Shown here: in pieces, positions 43,808 through 54,385 of the stretch
How positions within the stretch are numbered: the stretch's first letter is position 1
How the letters are laid out: every line of letters starts with the position of its first letter
From: Trogon surrucura
Lineage: Eukaryota > Chordata > Aves > Trogoniformes > Trogonidae
NCBI GenBank assembly: GCA_020746105.1
Contig: CM036634.1
Coordinates: 2,859,556-2,923,555, forward strand
Direction of reading: 5' to 3'
DNA length: 64,000 bases
Translations under genes and position numbers: made by a program
The notes under the pieces: generated by a model
What the model saw: the letters and a program-made list of their open reading frames with translations, nothing else
Database searches by the model: none
Told to the model about the DNA's origin: nothing

Positions 43808-46159
43808 TGGCGACATGGAGTTTGCAATCAGACATAGCCATTTTCACTCCCAATGGTAAGTGGCTTAAAATTTAGAAGCGGCATTTAAAATCCTGAATTC
43901 GTTCCCCTTTGCTCGCAGCCCTCTCAGGAGCATCATGTTTCCGACTTGGTGGGAATTCTTACAGAGCTGGAACCTGTTCACAGTGGTTAAGGGTGAAACA
44001 ATCCATACTGGTGTTATTCTGGTGGCATGGCCCCAGTTACACTCCCGGTAGACCAAAGGTTCGTGTTCATGAAGGGAAGGCGGATGGTTTTGGTATTGCA
44101 GCTCCGTTACCAAAGAAACAGCCACGAGTTGAAGGGAGCGTCAAACAGAATTGGAGTGTGAATCCTTCTCTTGAATTATGGCGAAATTTAGAGTGAGAAT
44201 TTGGATTGATATTGAAAAGGCATTTTCAGAAACCTTTCTTTTTCTTACTCTTTCGGTACTATTGGAGCCACAAAAGGGAATCTCATTTGAAATATGAATT
44301 AGAAATTTTATACTTCTTATGGCTCTGTACTCTTGAGAAGCAGATATTTATCACATGTTTCTTTGGGGGAGTATGCAAAGAACTTTTGGAACGGGTTTTC
44401 TATGTTTTGGCTAACAAGGAGCGGGACAATTATTTCCTCCAAGAATCTGGAGCAAAGTTGAGAGCCTGGGGGTAGACCTAAAAGCACCATAACCCCTCAG
44501 GCTTTAGATGCTCTGAGATCCTTCAGAAACGAACTACCTTGGTCTTCAGTGCCCTGGTAAATCATTTATTCTGATCGACGACTTACAAATTCCCCCTCAC
44601 CCATCCCATCAGCTGGAACGAGCTCGGTATACAGCTCCCCGGCTTGCGTGCGCAGCTCGCTGGTCATTGCCCGGCAGATGAACAGCAACGTGCAGAACTT
44701 CAGCAGGGCTCCCGGAGGTGAACCTCCTCGCTCAGGAGCAGCGTCAGTCAAGTCAGAGCTGAAGTTCAAATGCCTCTGACAAACAGGGTGTCTGGAGCTG
44801 GCGGTTTTGGATGGACTGTTTCCCATCTCGTGTTAGCGTGCGTTGCGGGCTGCAGTCAGGTGTTGAATGCGCTGCCAGTCCCCTCCGCTTCTTCCTCCTC
44901 CCACCGTGTGCCTTTCCGCTCCTGGGCAGTCTGTTTCAACTCTCCTTCACTCCAGCACCACCAGGGTCCTGCAGGTTACCCAGTGATTCATCTCTGGGGA
45001 ATTTGGGAGTGCTGCTTCTCTGCTCCTACCCAGATTGGCAAGAGCATCAAGCAGAACCTCCTTTGATGAATATTTAGGCTAAGAGCATTTGATGTCAGAT
45101 GTTATTTTACATGCATATTTTGACACCACGCTTAATAGTGCACCTCACATTTCTCTGCGTGCACGTATTTGAACACCTTTTCCATCTGTGATCATATTAG
45201 AGGATCCTCGGTGCTTTGGGAATGTACGTGGGGAAGGACTTCAAGTGGAAGCGTGTTTGGATTGTCCTGTTTCTATTTCTGAAGCCCTCTCAAGGAAGCT
45301 CGCTCTCTATTCTCACCCCATCGCTTCCAATGGGACTGAGTCATTGCATTCAGCGTGCGCACAATGACACCTCAGAGAGACTTGGACTGTTCTCTTGTCT
45401 CACTTCCACTCTCTTCCAGGCTGGATGCACACCCTGGAGGTATGTGGTTTGTCTCAAGATATAAGACTTCCCCCCTCAAAAACTACATTACTTCAACAAG
45501 CCACAAAGGGCTGGCAAGAGGGAGAAGGATGCTCTCGTTAGCGCAGCTTTCCTCAGAGATCTCTTCTGTGAACTCCATGCAGCTGGCAACATACTCTCCC
45601 TCTCCTGAGCTCACTTGTGTGCGCGTACACATGTTCCCTCATGCAGCAGTTTCACTGATGTGCAAGTACACAGACACGTACGCTTGCTCAGAGATGCACA
45701 AATGCTTTTCTTTTGTTGTACTCATCCATACGCGTAGAGGCAGAAATGCTCATTTGTGTACCTGCAGTCACACCCGTGCAAACTCCAGCCTGCTCTTTCG
45801 CACACGCACGTTGGTACCTCCTTTTTCTTGCCAACATGTGTGCGTGGATATGGACACATTTATGCATCCTGCAAAGATGTTGCAGAAATTGAAGGGAGAG
45901 TTGAGTAAATTGAGCCTTAAGGGACCTCTTGAGATTTGATCGAACCACCCGGTCCAAGCAGGCTCAACACTGAAGTCAGAAAAAGTCGCTCAGAGCTTTG
46001 TCCAGTCAGATGTTTAAAACCTCCTGGGTCAGAGATGTAATAGCCCAGGGTTTTTTCCAGACAGAACCTTCAGTTTCAGGCCTTTCTTTTGAGCTTTATG
46101 TCTCTGCTCCCCTGCCACACCCCTGAGCAAAGAGCCCGAGTCTATCCTCCTGTACCTAC
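43808..46159. other. Non-coding stretch; degenerate CA/CACGT-rich region
   Basis: No gene recognised. 45610-45860 is rich in CACA, TGTG and ACGTG elements. This suppresses stops and explains the longest open frame of the window (45355-45939, plus, 194 codons), which has no domain and a composition dominated by the repeat-like DNA. Confidence 0.55.
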
Positions 46160-46410
46160 AGTGTTATCAAGGCCTCCTAAACCTCCTGCAGGGTGGACAC
46201 ACTCACTTCCCTCAGCTTATCTTACAGATCCGGTGCTTCGGCCCCAGTCCATATTGGTGACTCTCCCTTGGATTTGTTCAGGTTTAGCAGCATCTTCCCT
46301 TGTGTTTGAGAGCTCACAACCAAATATAGACCAGACCGGGTCTAACAGCTTACGGAGGAATAGTCATTTCCCTGGGTCTGCTGGCTGTGCTGCTGTTGGT
46401 GTTGTTAGCT
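46160..46410 (-). mobile_element. CR1: CR1 LINE fragment, old (part of RT)
   Basis: Inverted CR1 ORF2 segment. On the plus strand it carries the landmarks of inverted CR1 in order: ACTCACTTCCCTCAGCTTAT, AGATCCGGTGCTTCGGCCCC, CTCTCCCTTGGATTTGTTCA, GGTCTAACAGCTTACGGAGG, and TAGTCATTTCCCTGGGTCTG with CTGGCTGTGC. These correspond to the late reverse transcriptase domain. Both the 3' end and the 5' part of the element are missing and the frame is broken, so the copy is old. Confidence 0.84.
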
Positions 46411-48688
46411 GTTGTTGCTGCCAGGTACCTGTCAGCTGGGCGTCTGGATGCTCCTGTCTGGAATTGGACTGATAACAAAAGAGTAAATAAGGAAACCAAG
46501 CGCCAAGCTATGCTCATTACCGATCTGGACTAAAATTTAGTGGATTTGAGGATCTCAGGCAGATCCATGACCTTCTTCAGGAGATCCCAACAGTTGATCC
46601 AGCTTTGGGAGAACACGGTGGATAAGACGATGTACCAGATCTCTTGCATGTCTTTATAATTCCCTGATCGTGACCATCTTTGCTCTTTGTTTTGGTTGTG
46701 AAGATCCACTGAACATTTCACCTTCCCTGAGTTTGGAGGGATTCATGCATTTGAAATGTCTCCCTTTTCCAGTGGCCGATATCCACGCTTGGTCACAACC
46801 ACAGCCAGTCCCACAGTTCAGAAGGAATATGAGGTAGGCATCCACAGTCACTGATTCCGATGTTCTGCCCAAGGACAAACGATGTTCTTGGGGCTTTTAT
46901 TAGTGCCAGTGTGCAGTAGCAAGGTCCCCGTTAGAGGCAGTAGCTGTGCACTTAGAGATTCTGAAGGATTCATCCACATCAGGTTTAAAACCTTGCAGTA
47001 CTTCCTGTGTGAAAGACTTTCAGGCTGCGCAGAGCCTCCTACCCACCTATTCTCTTGCGAGGCATGCACTGAAGGGAAAGGAGATTTTTTTTCAGCTTAT
47101 TTTCAGACCCCGGTTGGAAGGATCCCTGTTTATACATGTTTCAACTTCAGGGGGAGAGGAATCCTTATCAGAGCCTCTCAGGCAAAAGGGAAGATGGAAG
47201 ATGTGACTGCAAGGTTTCATTTTAGGAAAAAATCTGAAGGAAGCTTTGATTTGTTTATTTTCCCCACCTTTTCCCATTTTTTGCAGTCAAAAGCATTTGC
47301 CAAATTCTGCAAATGCTCTGGGGTTACCTGAATCTGGATAATACAATATTCTGGTGACTAAAATATTAGGCTAATAAGCTCACCCAGCGTTAGATGCTGT
47401 TCTGTTTCTGACAATGATTTTACATAACACTGACTGTGGTAAAATGAGAACACCTGCAAGGTGGGCATTAAGTGATGGGACTTCGTGGCTGTCAGAGCCA
47501 GTTCAGCTTCAAATCAGGAGAAAATCTGGATCAAAGTGTAGTTTTTGGTGTGGTGTTTCTTAGAGGGATTCTTTCTCATTTAGTTCTTACTTTTCAGATG
47601 GGGATCTTGATAAAGGCTGAAGAGCTGGCTAGTCCTCTTAGCCAACTATTTGTGATTATTTTATTTTTTTTTCTTTGCCCATAAACCAGCCTGCCTGGGA
47701 TGTGACTTCTCCAGGAACTCTCCACTGCAGCTGAAGGAGCTAAAAGGCTTAAGACTCTGATCTGTCTCAAAGAGGCTTTGAGTTTTTTACTCCGTAGGGT
47801 GCAAGGGCTCCTAGGAGTGTGTGTGATACTGACTAACCAGAGATTCATGGAATGGTGACCTGTGGAAGCTTTCAGGCATGAGTGTGTGTGGATATGTATT
47901 TACATGCCTCTATTTTTTTAGCTACCTGTGGCTCGGTGTCGGGGAGGCTGGGCTCTGGTACTAGCTGGACATCTGCCCACGAGCAGAATGGGATGGAATG
48001 GCTTAAGATTGATAATATCTTAGGTAGAAATAGCAGTATATGTCTCCACATGTTTAACTTTTAGACTCTAGTAAAGATTATTTGTAAGTCTTCAGATATA
48101 CACGCACGTGAATGTCCGTCTCTGCACGGACATTGGTGTGTGCACCCTCAGCAGACGTGTGTATGAGGCATCATGAACACTCGAAGAGGGATTTCGGTCT
48201 TGGTGTGTGCATCCTTCCCCTCAGCTAGTCCAGTGGAAATGTTCATCGACAGGGTTGCAAACTGTGTTCACGTGTGTCAGGATGTGCCTCTGTTGTTGCA
48301 CAGTTTGTCCAGACTTTCACACACGTGCATTTTAGGACAGAATGAGCACTGGCTAATTTGGGAAGTGACACAGGGGACAAATCTTGATTTTTCTGGGGAA
48401 GCTAGAAGCATAAGCAGCACATTGCCTCTGACTGACAGCTCAGGCGGAGGGAGAGTGACTGTGTTTGGCCTCTCTCTCTCTCGCTCTGAAAAGAGCAGTT
48501 GATGCCCTTGACTTGCAAACGATGCCAAGCGCGGCATGTGTGATAGTGGCCAGAGGCCTGGTCATTCGTCTCAGCCAACGCTCCGTGATTTTGTTTCTGG
48601 CCATTATCAATCAGATAATCAGCTTTAGAGACAAGCTTCTTTCTGAAATCTGTGTTGCTGCTCTGTAGGGACTCGAGGTTGAAGTCTC
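46411..48688. other. Non-coding stretch, nothing recognised
   Basis: Single-copy DNA between CR1 copies. The 149-codon frame at 46882-47331 (plus) and others have no domain and overlap opposite-strand frames. A CTCTCTCTCTCG patch lies near 48472. No RNA gene was seen. Confidence 0.55.
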
Positions 48689-49490
48689 TCATAGAATCAT
48701 AGAATTGTCAGGGTTGGAAGGGACCTTAAAGATCATCTAGTTCCAACCCCCCTGCCATGGGCAGGGACATCCCCCGCTAGATCAGGCTGCCCAGAGCCCC
48801 ATCCAACCTGGCCTTAAAAAATGCCAGGGATGGGGCTTCCACCCCCACTCTGGGCAACCTGTGCCAGGGTCTCACCACCCTCATGGGGAAGAACTTCTTC
48901 CTAACTTCCAATCTAAACCGATCCATCTCTAGCTTCAATCGATTCCCCCTAGTCCTATCACTATGTGTCATTCTAACAAGCCCCTCCCCAGCTTTCTCGT
49001 AGCCCCTTGAGATACTGGAAGGCCACAATAAGGTCTCCTCGGAGCTTCTTTTCTGTAGACTGAACAGCCCCAACTCTCTCAGTCTGTCTGCACAGGAGAG
49101 GTGCTCCAGCCCTCTCATCATCCTCGTGGCCCTTCTCTGGACAGGCTCCAGCACGTCCAGGTCTTTCCTGTGCTGTGGGCTAGGTGATCCTTGAATACTC
49201 ACCAGCTGTCCTGGGCCCCGGTTCCCTCTAGGGCTTTGTCCCACGGCACTTTGGCCATCAGAGCCCTGAAGCAATCGAAGTCTGCGTGCCTGAAATCCAG
49301 GATCATAAGCTTGGAATACACCCTTCTAGTTGCCCTGAGGGTCTTGAATTCTATCGCTTAATGGTCACTGCAGGGCTGAGCCTTGCCCTGCTCACCAGCC
49401 CTTCCCTGTTGGTGAGAACAAGGTCCAGCACAGCGTCTTTTCTTGTTGGTTCCTCTACCATGTGTCTCTGGTAGAGTAACCCCTAATCCT
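48689..49490 (-). mobile_element. CR1: CR1 LINE, relatively young, internally rearranged
   Basis: Inverted CR1 with a good 3' tail (TCATAGAATCATAGAATTG on the plus strand) and 3' UTR (GGTTGGAAGGGACC). The minus-strand frame 48777-49274 (165 codons) covers the last part of ORF2 from about its residue 39 on: VLEPVQRRATRMM, LRELGLFSLQKR, SDRTRGNRLKLE and WHRLPRVGVEAPS are typical of the end of CR1 reverse transcriptase. Beyond about 49180 the sequence jumps to the end of the endonuclease region (MILDFR-, DF-CFRAL- and WDKAL-like pieces), so the middle of ORF2 is absent. It cannot code an active protein. Confidence 0.92.
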
Positions 49491-52400
49491 GGGGGTGGCT
49501 GCAGGTTCACGTGGTGCTGAGTTTGTGCGCGGGGATCTGGGTATACAGTGAGGGTGGTTTTAGCGGTTGGCGTGGAGCTGAGCCCAAGCGCCCGTTGATC
49601 TGCTCGCGAGCGTGCGTGTGCTTGTTTCCGAGCTGTCTGGGGAGGAGGGAAGGTGCACGCGGCGCAGCGAGGTGTGTGTTATTCGCACATCCTTGCTAGC
49701 AGCAAACAATGTCATGTCCCTACCTGGGCTGCAACGTGACACACACCTTAAAAACAACAGCGACAGGGAGCTGCAGAGCCACAGGAGAAGGCAGAGCTGC
49801 TCTTTTTGGTCGTCGGTTAGGAAATCCTGCCAGCCCCAGCAAAGCATGCTGGGACCCAAACTGGCTTTTGGATGGGGACTCGGGGAGTGAGAGAGAAGCA
49901 GTGATTTGTTTGCCGTTGCCCTCAAGCCAGGAAATCCAAACCCCAAGCATTTCCCAGGCCGCAGCACATCGGAGTCAAAAGAGAGCGTCAGCGAATCGCT
50001 CACACGTAGGGGCAGGAACGGGCACGCGCGCGCATGGAGAGGACGTTAGGAAGGGAGAATTGTTCCAGCACCACTGCGGTTAAGATGCTGAGACAATCTC
50101 GAGTTTTCAGGCCATAGCTGTCAGGATGCTTTGGTATATTCATCACCCCCCACTCCATGGTGATAAAAATTTACGCAGCCAACGAAACGAAGATTAATTT
50201 CATGTGAAAAGCTGACAGAATGGCCCATGTCATTGCTTTATTTGTGCCAGCACTCAGTAACTCGGCGCAAGTTCCATTGAGGTGGCAGACACCCCGTCCC
50301 CTTGAGCCATCTCTTCTCCTCTCTAATGATGCCACCGTTTTGACAAAACCAAGCAACACAGCCGGTATGTGCGAATTTGGAATTAATTTTCCTCAGAAAG
50401 GTCAAGTATGTTAATGAGCTTTTGGCTGCTCGTGTTTTCTTTCTTGTGTTTTTCCCCCTATTAATGGGGGAGGAGGGGGGGAAAATGGGGGAGAAACAAT
50501 TGCAGAAATAAAAAAGGAAGGAAGGAGGAAAAGGAGGAGACTGCGAGCGTTTGGAAGGGGCAGGATTCAGTGTAGTTTTACATGGGTTCTCCTTTTCCAG
50601 GACTGAGGCAGATTAATTGTATCAGTGCAAGTCTGTGCAGTTTGCTTGAAGCTGTTGAGCGAGGCCAGGGATGTCACGGATAGCAGAGTTGGTGTAACCT
50701 GGCACGGAGGAGGTGAATTGCACCTCCTTTGCACTCAGGAGTTGACGGCAGCCCCGCGTGTTGGCAGCTGCCTTCGTTTTCCATCACAGAACGGCTGAGC
50801 TCTGCTCAACATGGGGCCGTGAGCGCTGGGGGAGCAGAGAGCAAACGAAGGTGAAGGAGACAAAGGCTTCGTGGGCTCAAGCTCTTGCGCCAGTTAAAAG
50901 AAGGTGGAAAGAAAGCTCAGCTGCCCTGGGAGAAATGCCAGGGCCCACTAATTTATCCAGCTTAGAAATAGGCAGTTTAGAGAGAAATTGCCCCCATCTC
51001 GTGCGACCAGCATGAGATGTTTGAAGTAATGGCGATGCCAGCCGCCTCTCTTCCCTGCGTGCCCAAGGTTCATGCCTTTATTCCTGCAACCTGGAATTTG
51101 CTATTTTCTGGCATCCTCGTGCCAGGAGTTGCCTTGGTTTCTCAGCCTGAGCAAAGGTAGCAGAAACCAGTGTGTCAGGGCAGGGGGGAGTGAAGCTGCA
51201 CTCCTGGCTCTATTGCTCGTGAGTCACACTCGCCTGGATAGGACATTTAGGGTAGGACTCAGCTCACCTGATTTTAAGCTTCTTAAGCAAAGTATCTAGG
51301 CTAAACTAACTGTCTAGGTTTCCTTTCTTCTTAACAGAGAACGGTAAGGAGGAACACGTATCCCACCTAATTTAAGATGAGAGAAATTCCATTCTGGCAA
51401 GAAGTTTCTTTCTCCATTGAACATAAAGTGAACTTAAAACAATTAGCTTGGACTGAATCCCTGCCTTTTAGAGGCTTAAAATTATGGGGCGTGATTTCCA
51501 CCTCATTCTCTTCTCCCTGCTCCCGTTCTGGCTCTTATTTCCACATGCAGTCTAATCCAACAGGCGGAGGAAATTCGGTCTCACAGAGGCCGTATTGGCA
51601 GTAGGAAATCAACGTCTTTCCCTCAAGCTTGCCCAGGCTGGCTCCACGCTTGTCCGCTGTTGTGGCAATACAACCTTTGGCTGAAATCTGGTTGTTTCTC
51701 CCTGGCTTTGCTTGAGTAAGCCCAACATATGGGGGTTTGGGCATTGTCCAAAAAGCTCGTTGTTGACTTTGGAGAGTGCACATTTTGTCATTCTGGTTAC
51801 AGTGCAAGGAGAAGTGATGTGGAGTGTTAACGGTGCCAGTATCACACGTGGCATATTTCAGGGTGTCCTTAATTAGAAATTATTTTTTGGTTTACACCTC
51901 GCACAGCTGGTTCCGTTGCTTGGGTCTTTCTGCATGTATGAACCTCGCATGCTCGCCTCATGAGTCATTCTGCAGCAGGGCTACCTCAGACTCATGTCTG
52001 GGGCATGGATTTCAAAAGCACTCAAGTGACCAAACTTAATGATTTTCAGCTGACTCCTAGAATTGTCCTAAACATGGAATTCCTACCCAGAAACCACTGT
52101 GCTGCCCACGCTCTCCCCCTTCTTTCCCAGATTCGGTGGTGTGCATGGAGACACGTTCTTCCCTGCTGACCCTGCGAGAAGGTAGAGTGCTCTGGTGAAC
52201 AGGTAGGGTGGGCAGTTAGATTCACCCGAGGAGCTTGTGGGCTCTCTGTGTCTCACAAGTGCTTGCACACGTTGTCTCAGAACGTTCCTGGGCATCATCA
52301 GCACTTGTATGTATTTTTCCATTGTAGAAGTTGTTGTGTTTTTACGTGGTTGCTTTATTCTTCCTCAGAGATGACTGCGTTTCTGTGATGGAAGGAAACG

Positions 52401-53590
52401 ATTTGCTAAGCTCTGCTAAGGTCGTTGTATAATTTTAACAATATATAATAATTTGTGCACAGGACAAAGGTGGTACAAGAGATACTTAAGATATTTCAGT
52501 GACATTATATTTTGAGTGCTCAGGTTTAGCAACAAAAAGATGTTGTATGTGAAGAGATTGCCTCATTTGCGGACACAGTGAAATAGGGCATCCCTGTTCT
52601 CTCTGTCCTGTGGTTCCTGGGATGTCAGAAGAGGACAAGATTTATAAGAACTTGAGTTCTTAGGAAATCTTCTCACCCAGTAGCTCCCTGGGGCTTTAGC
52701 TAAACTGTGGGATATTCATTGTTTCCCAACTCTCGTGTGGAGGAGCGTCTCCGCTCTTCCCAGCTGTGAGATGTGGCTGTGCACCATTCTCTTTTCTCCC
52801 CTCCCACGCCCTGGTTTCCGTCGGAAGGAATCCTGGGCATGTGAGTCAGGGAGCTGTAGCACGCTCTGGCCGTGTCACCAGTCCCAATGATTCAGGACTG
52901 AGGCTGTACAACACACCTACCCCATGATTTGCATGTAGCCCTTGGGACGCTCAAAGCCACATTTGCTCAACGTGCCAAGCTCTTGAGAAAATCCAACCAC
53001 TTGTTTTGGGGCATAAATAGAGATGTAACCCTTAAGAACAGAAGTGAAGTCCCTGAGGGGCGTCAGGGAAGTGACTATGCTGTCCCCCTCCTCGTGCTCC
53101 CCCTGTGTTTATAAATATCAGTGTCAAATGACTGGAGCATGGTGTCCCTTTCATCCCTGTGTTGCAGCGATTGTGCTGCTTCTGTTTTCTGCTTTTCTGT
53201 TGTGCAGCTTCTGTTGTTTTCTCTTCTTCTGTTTTTTTTTCCCTGCGTGAGAGCGGTGGCGCCTACGATGGAAGGTCACCAGTGAGGTTAGTCAACTGGC
53301 TCCAAGTATTAAAACTTCCTGCTCCACTACCAAGGGCTGCCAAGTCCCCCCTCCCTGCTGCTGACCACAAACCCCAGTGTCTGCTTGTCTCCCTCGCTCC
53401 CCTTCTCATCCCTCCTCCCTACCAAGAGGTTCAGATGCCTATCCAGCAGACAGAGTGGGAGGGTGAGCTGACTTCAGATGCGTTTGCTCGAGTACAAAGA
53501 GCAGCAGGGCCACAGGGTGATGTTGTCATGTTGTCGATGGCGCTTATTGATGTGCTTATCAATGTTGCTGTCCCATCTGCAGTAGAGACG
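49491..53590. other. Non-coding stretch; CpG cluster 49510-49685 and G-rich tract
   Basis: Seventeen CpGs occur at 49510-49685, next to the 5' side of the CR1 copy, and a second small group at 49984-50045 (GGCACGCGCGCGC). A purine tract lies at 50464-50541. No exon or RNA gene was recognised. The 147-codon frame at 49560-50003 (minus) has no domain. Confidence 0.5.
50464..50541. repeat. Purine-rich tract with G-quadruplex potential
   Basis: G and A dominate this stretch. At 50466-50491 there are runs of five, eight and five G with short purine loops, which can provide four G tracts if the long run is split. The right part is AAGG and GGAGG repeats. Confidence 0.7.
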
Positions 53591-54385
53591 CAGAATCACA
53601 GAATGTTAGGAGTTGGAAGGGACCTCAAAAATCATCTAGTCCAGCCCCCTGCCAGAGCAGGATCACCTACAGCAGGTCACACAGGAATGCGTCCAGATGG
53701 ATTCTGAAAGTCTCCAGAGAAGGAGACTCCACACCCTCCCTGGACAGCCTGTGCCAGGGCTCCGGCACCCTCACAGGGAAAAGGTTTTTTCTAATATTTT
53801 TGTGGAACCTCCTGTGCTCCAGCTTGAACCCATTGCCCCTTGTCCTGTCAATGGACGCCGATGAAAAGAGCCTGGCTCCATCCTCCTGACACTCCCCCTT
53901 GACATATTTATAAACATTAATGACGTCTCCCCTCAGCCTCCTCTTCTCCAAGCTGAACAACCCCAGCTCCTTCAGCCTTTCCTCACACAGGAGATGTTCC
54001 ACTCCCTCCATCATCCCTGTGGCTGCGCTGGACTCTCTCCAGCAGTTCCCTGTCCTTGAGCTGAGGGGCCCAGAACTGGACACAAGATTCCAGATGTGGC
54101 CTCACCAGGGCAGAGTAGAGGGGCAGGAGGACCTCTCTTGACCTACTTGCTACTCCCCTTCTAATACACCCCAGGATGCCATTGGCCTTCTTGGCCACGA
54201 GGGCACACTGCTGGCTCATGGCCATCCTGCTGCCCACCAGCACCCCCAGGTCCCTTTCCCCTGTGCTTCTCTCCAGCAGGTCAGTCCCCAACCTGTACTG
54301 GCACATGGGGTCATCCCTCTGGAGGCTGTGGCAGGTTCCCGTGGGGATCTGACCCAGGAGCTGGGCTGACAGAAGGCTTTTACTT
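53591..54385 (-). mobile_element. CR1: CR1 LINE, best-preserved copy (RT end plus 3' UTR)
   Basis: Inverted CR1. The 3' end begins CAGAATCACAGAATG and AGTTGGAAGGGACC on the plus strand. The minus strand carries the last part of reverse transcriptase in two overlapping frames. From about 54333 down, [37 protein letters not shown] and [19 protein letters not shown] lie in one frame. From about 54020 to 53667, [27 protein letters not shown] and [13 protein letters not shown] lie in another. A frameshift near 54015-54030 separates them. 5'-truncated, no endonuclease, no ORF1. The upstream boundary (54340-54390) is uncertain. Confidence 0.93.

Noticed and set aside
45355..45939. Longest open frame in the window (plus, 194 codons) as a gene
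   Set aside because: It runs through CA/CACGT-rich low-complexity DNA that suppresses stops, has no recognisable domain, and an open frame exists on the opposite strand too.
47430..47520. Inverted MIR relic
   Set aside because: Short matches (ATTAAGTGA, GTCAGAGCCAG) are present, but the order and spacing are poor compared with the copy at 63778-63882.
53159..53707. 182-codon plus-strand open frame
   Set aside because: Its end is antisense to the CR1 3' region and the rest has no domain. CR1 antisense frames are commonly open.
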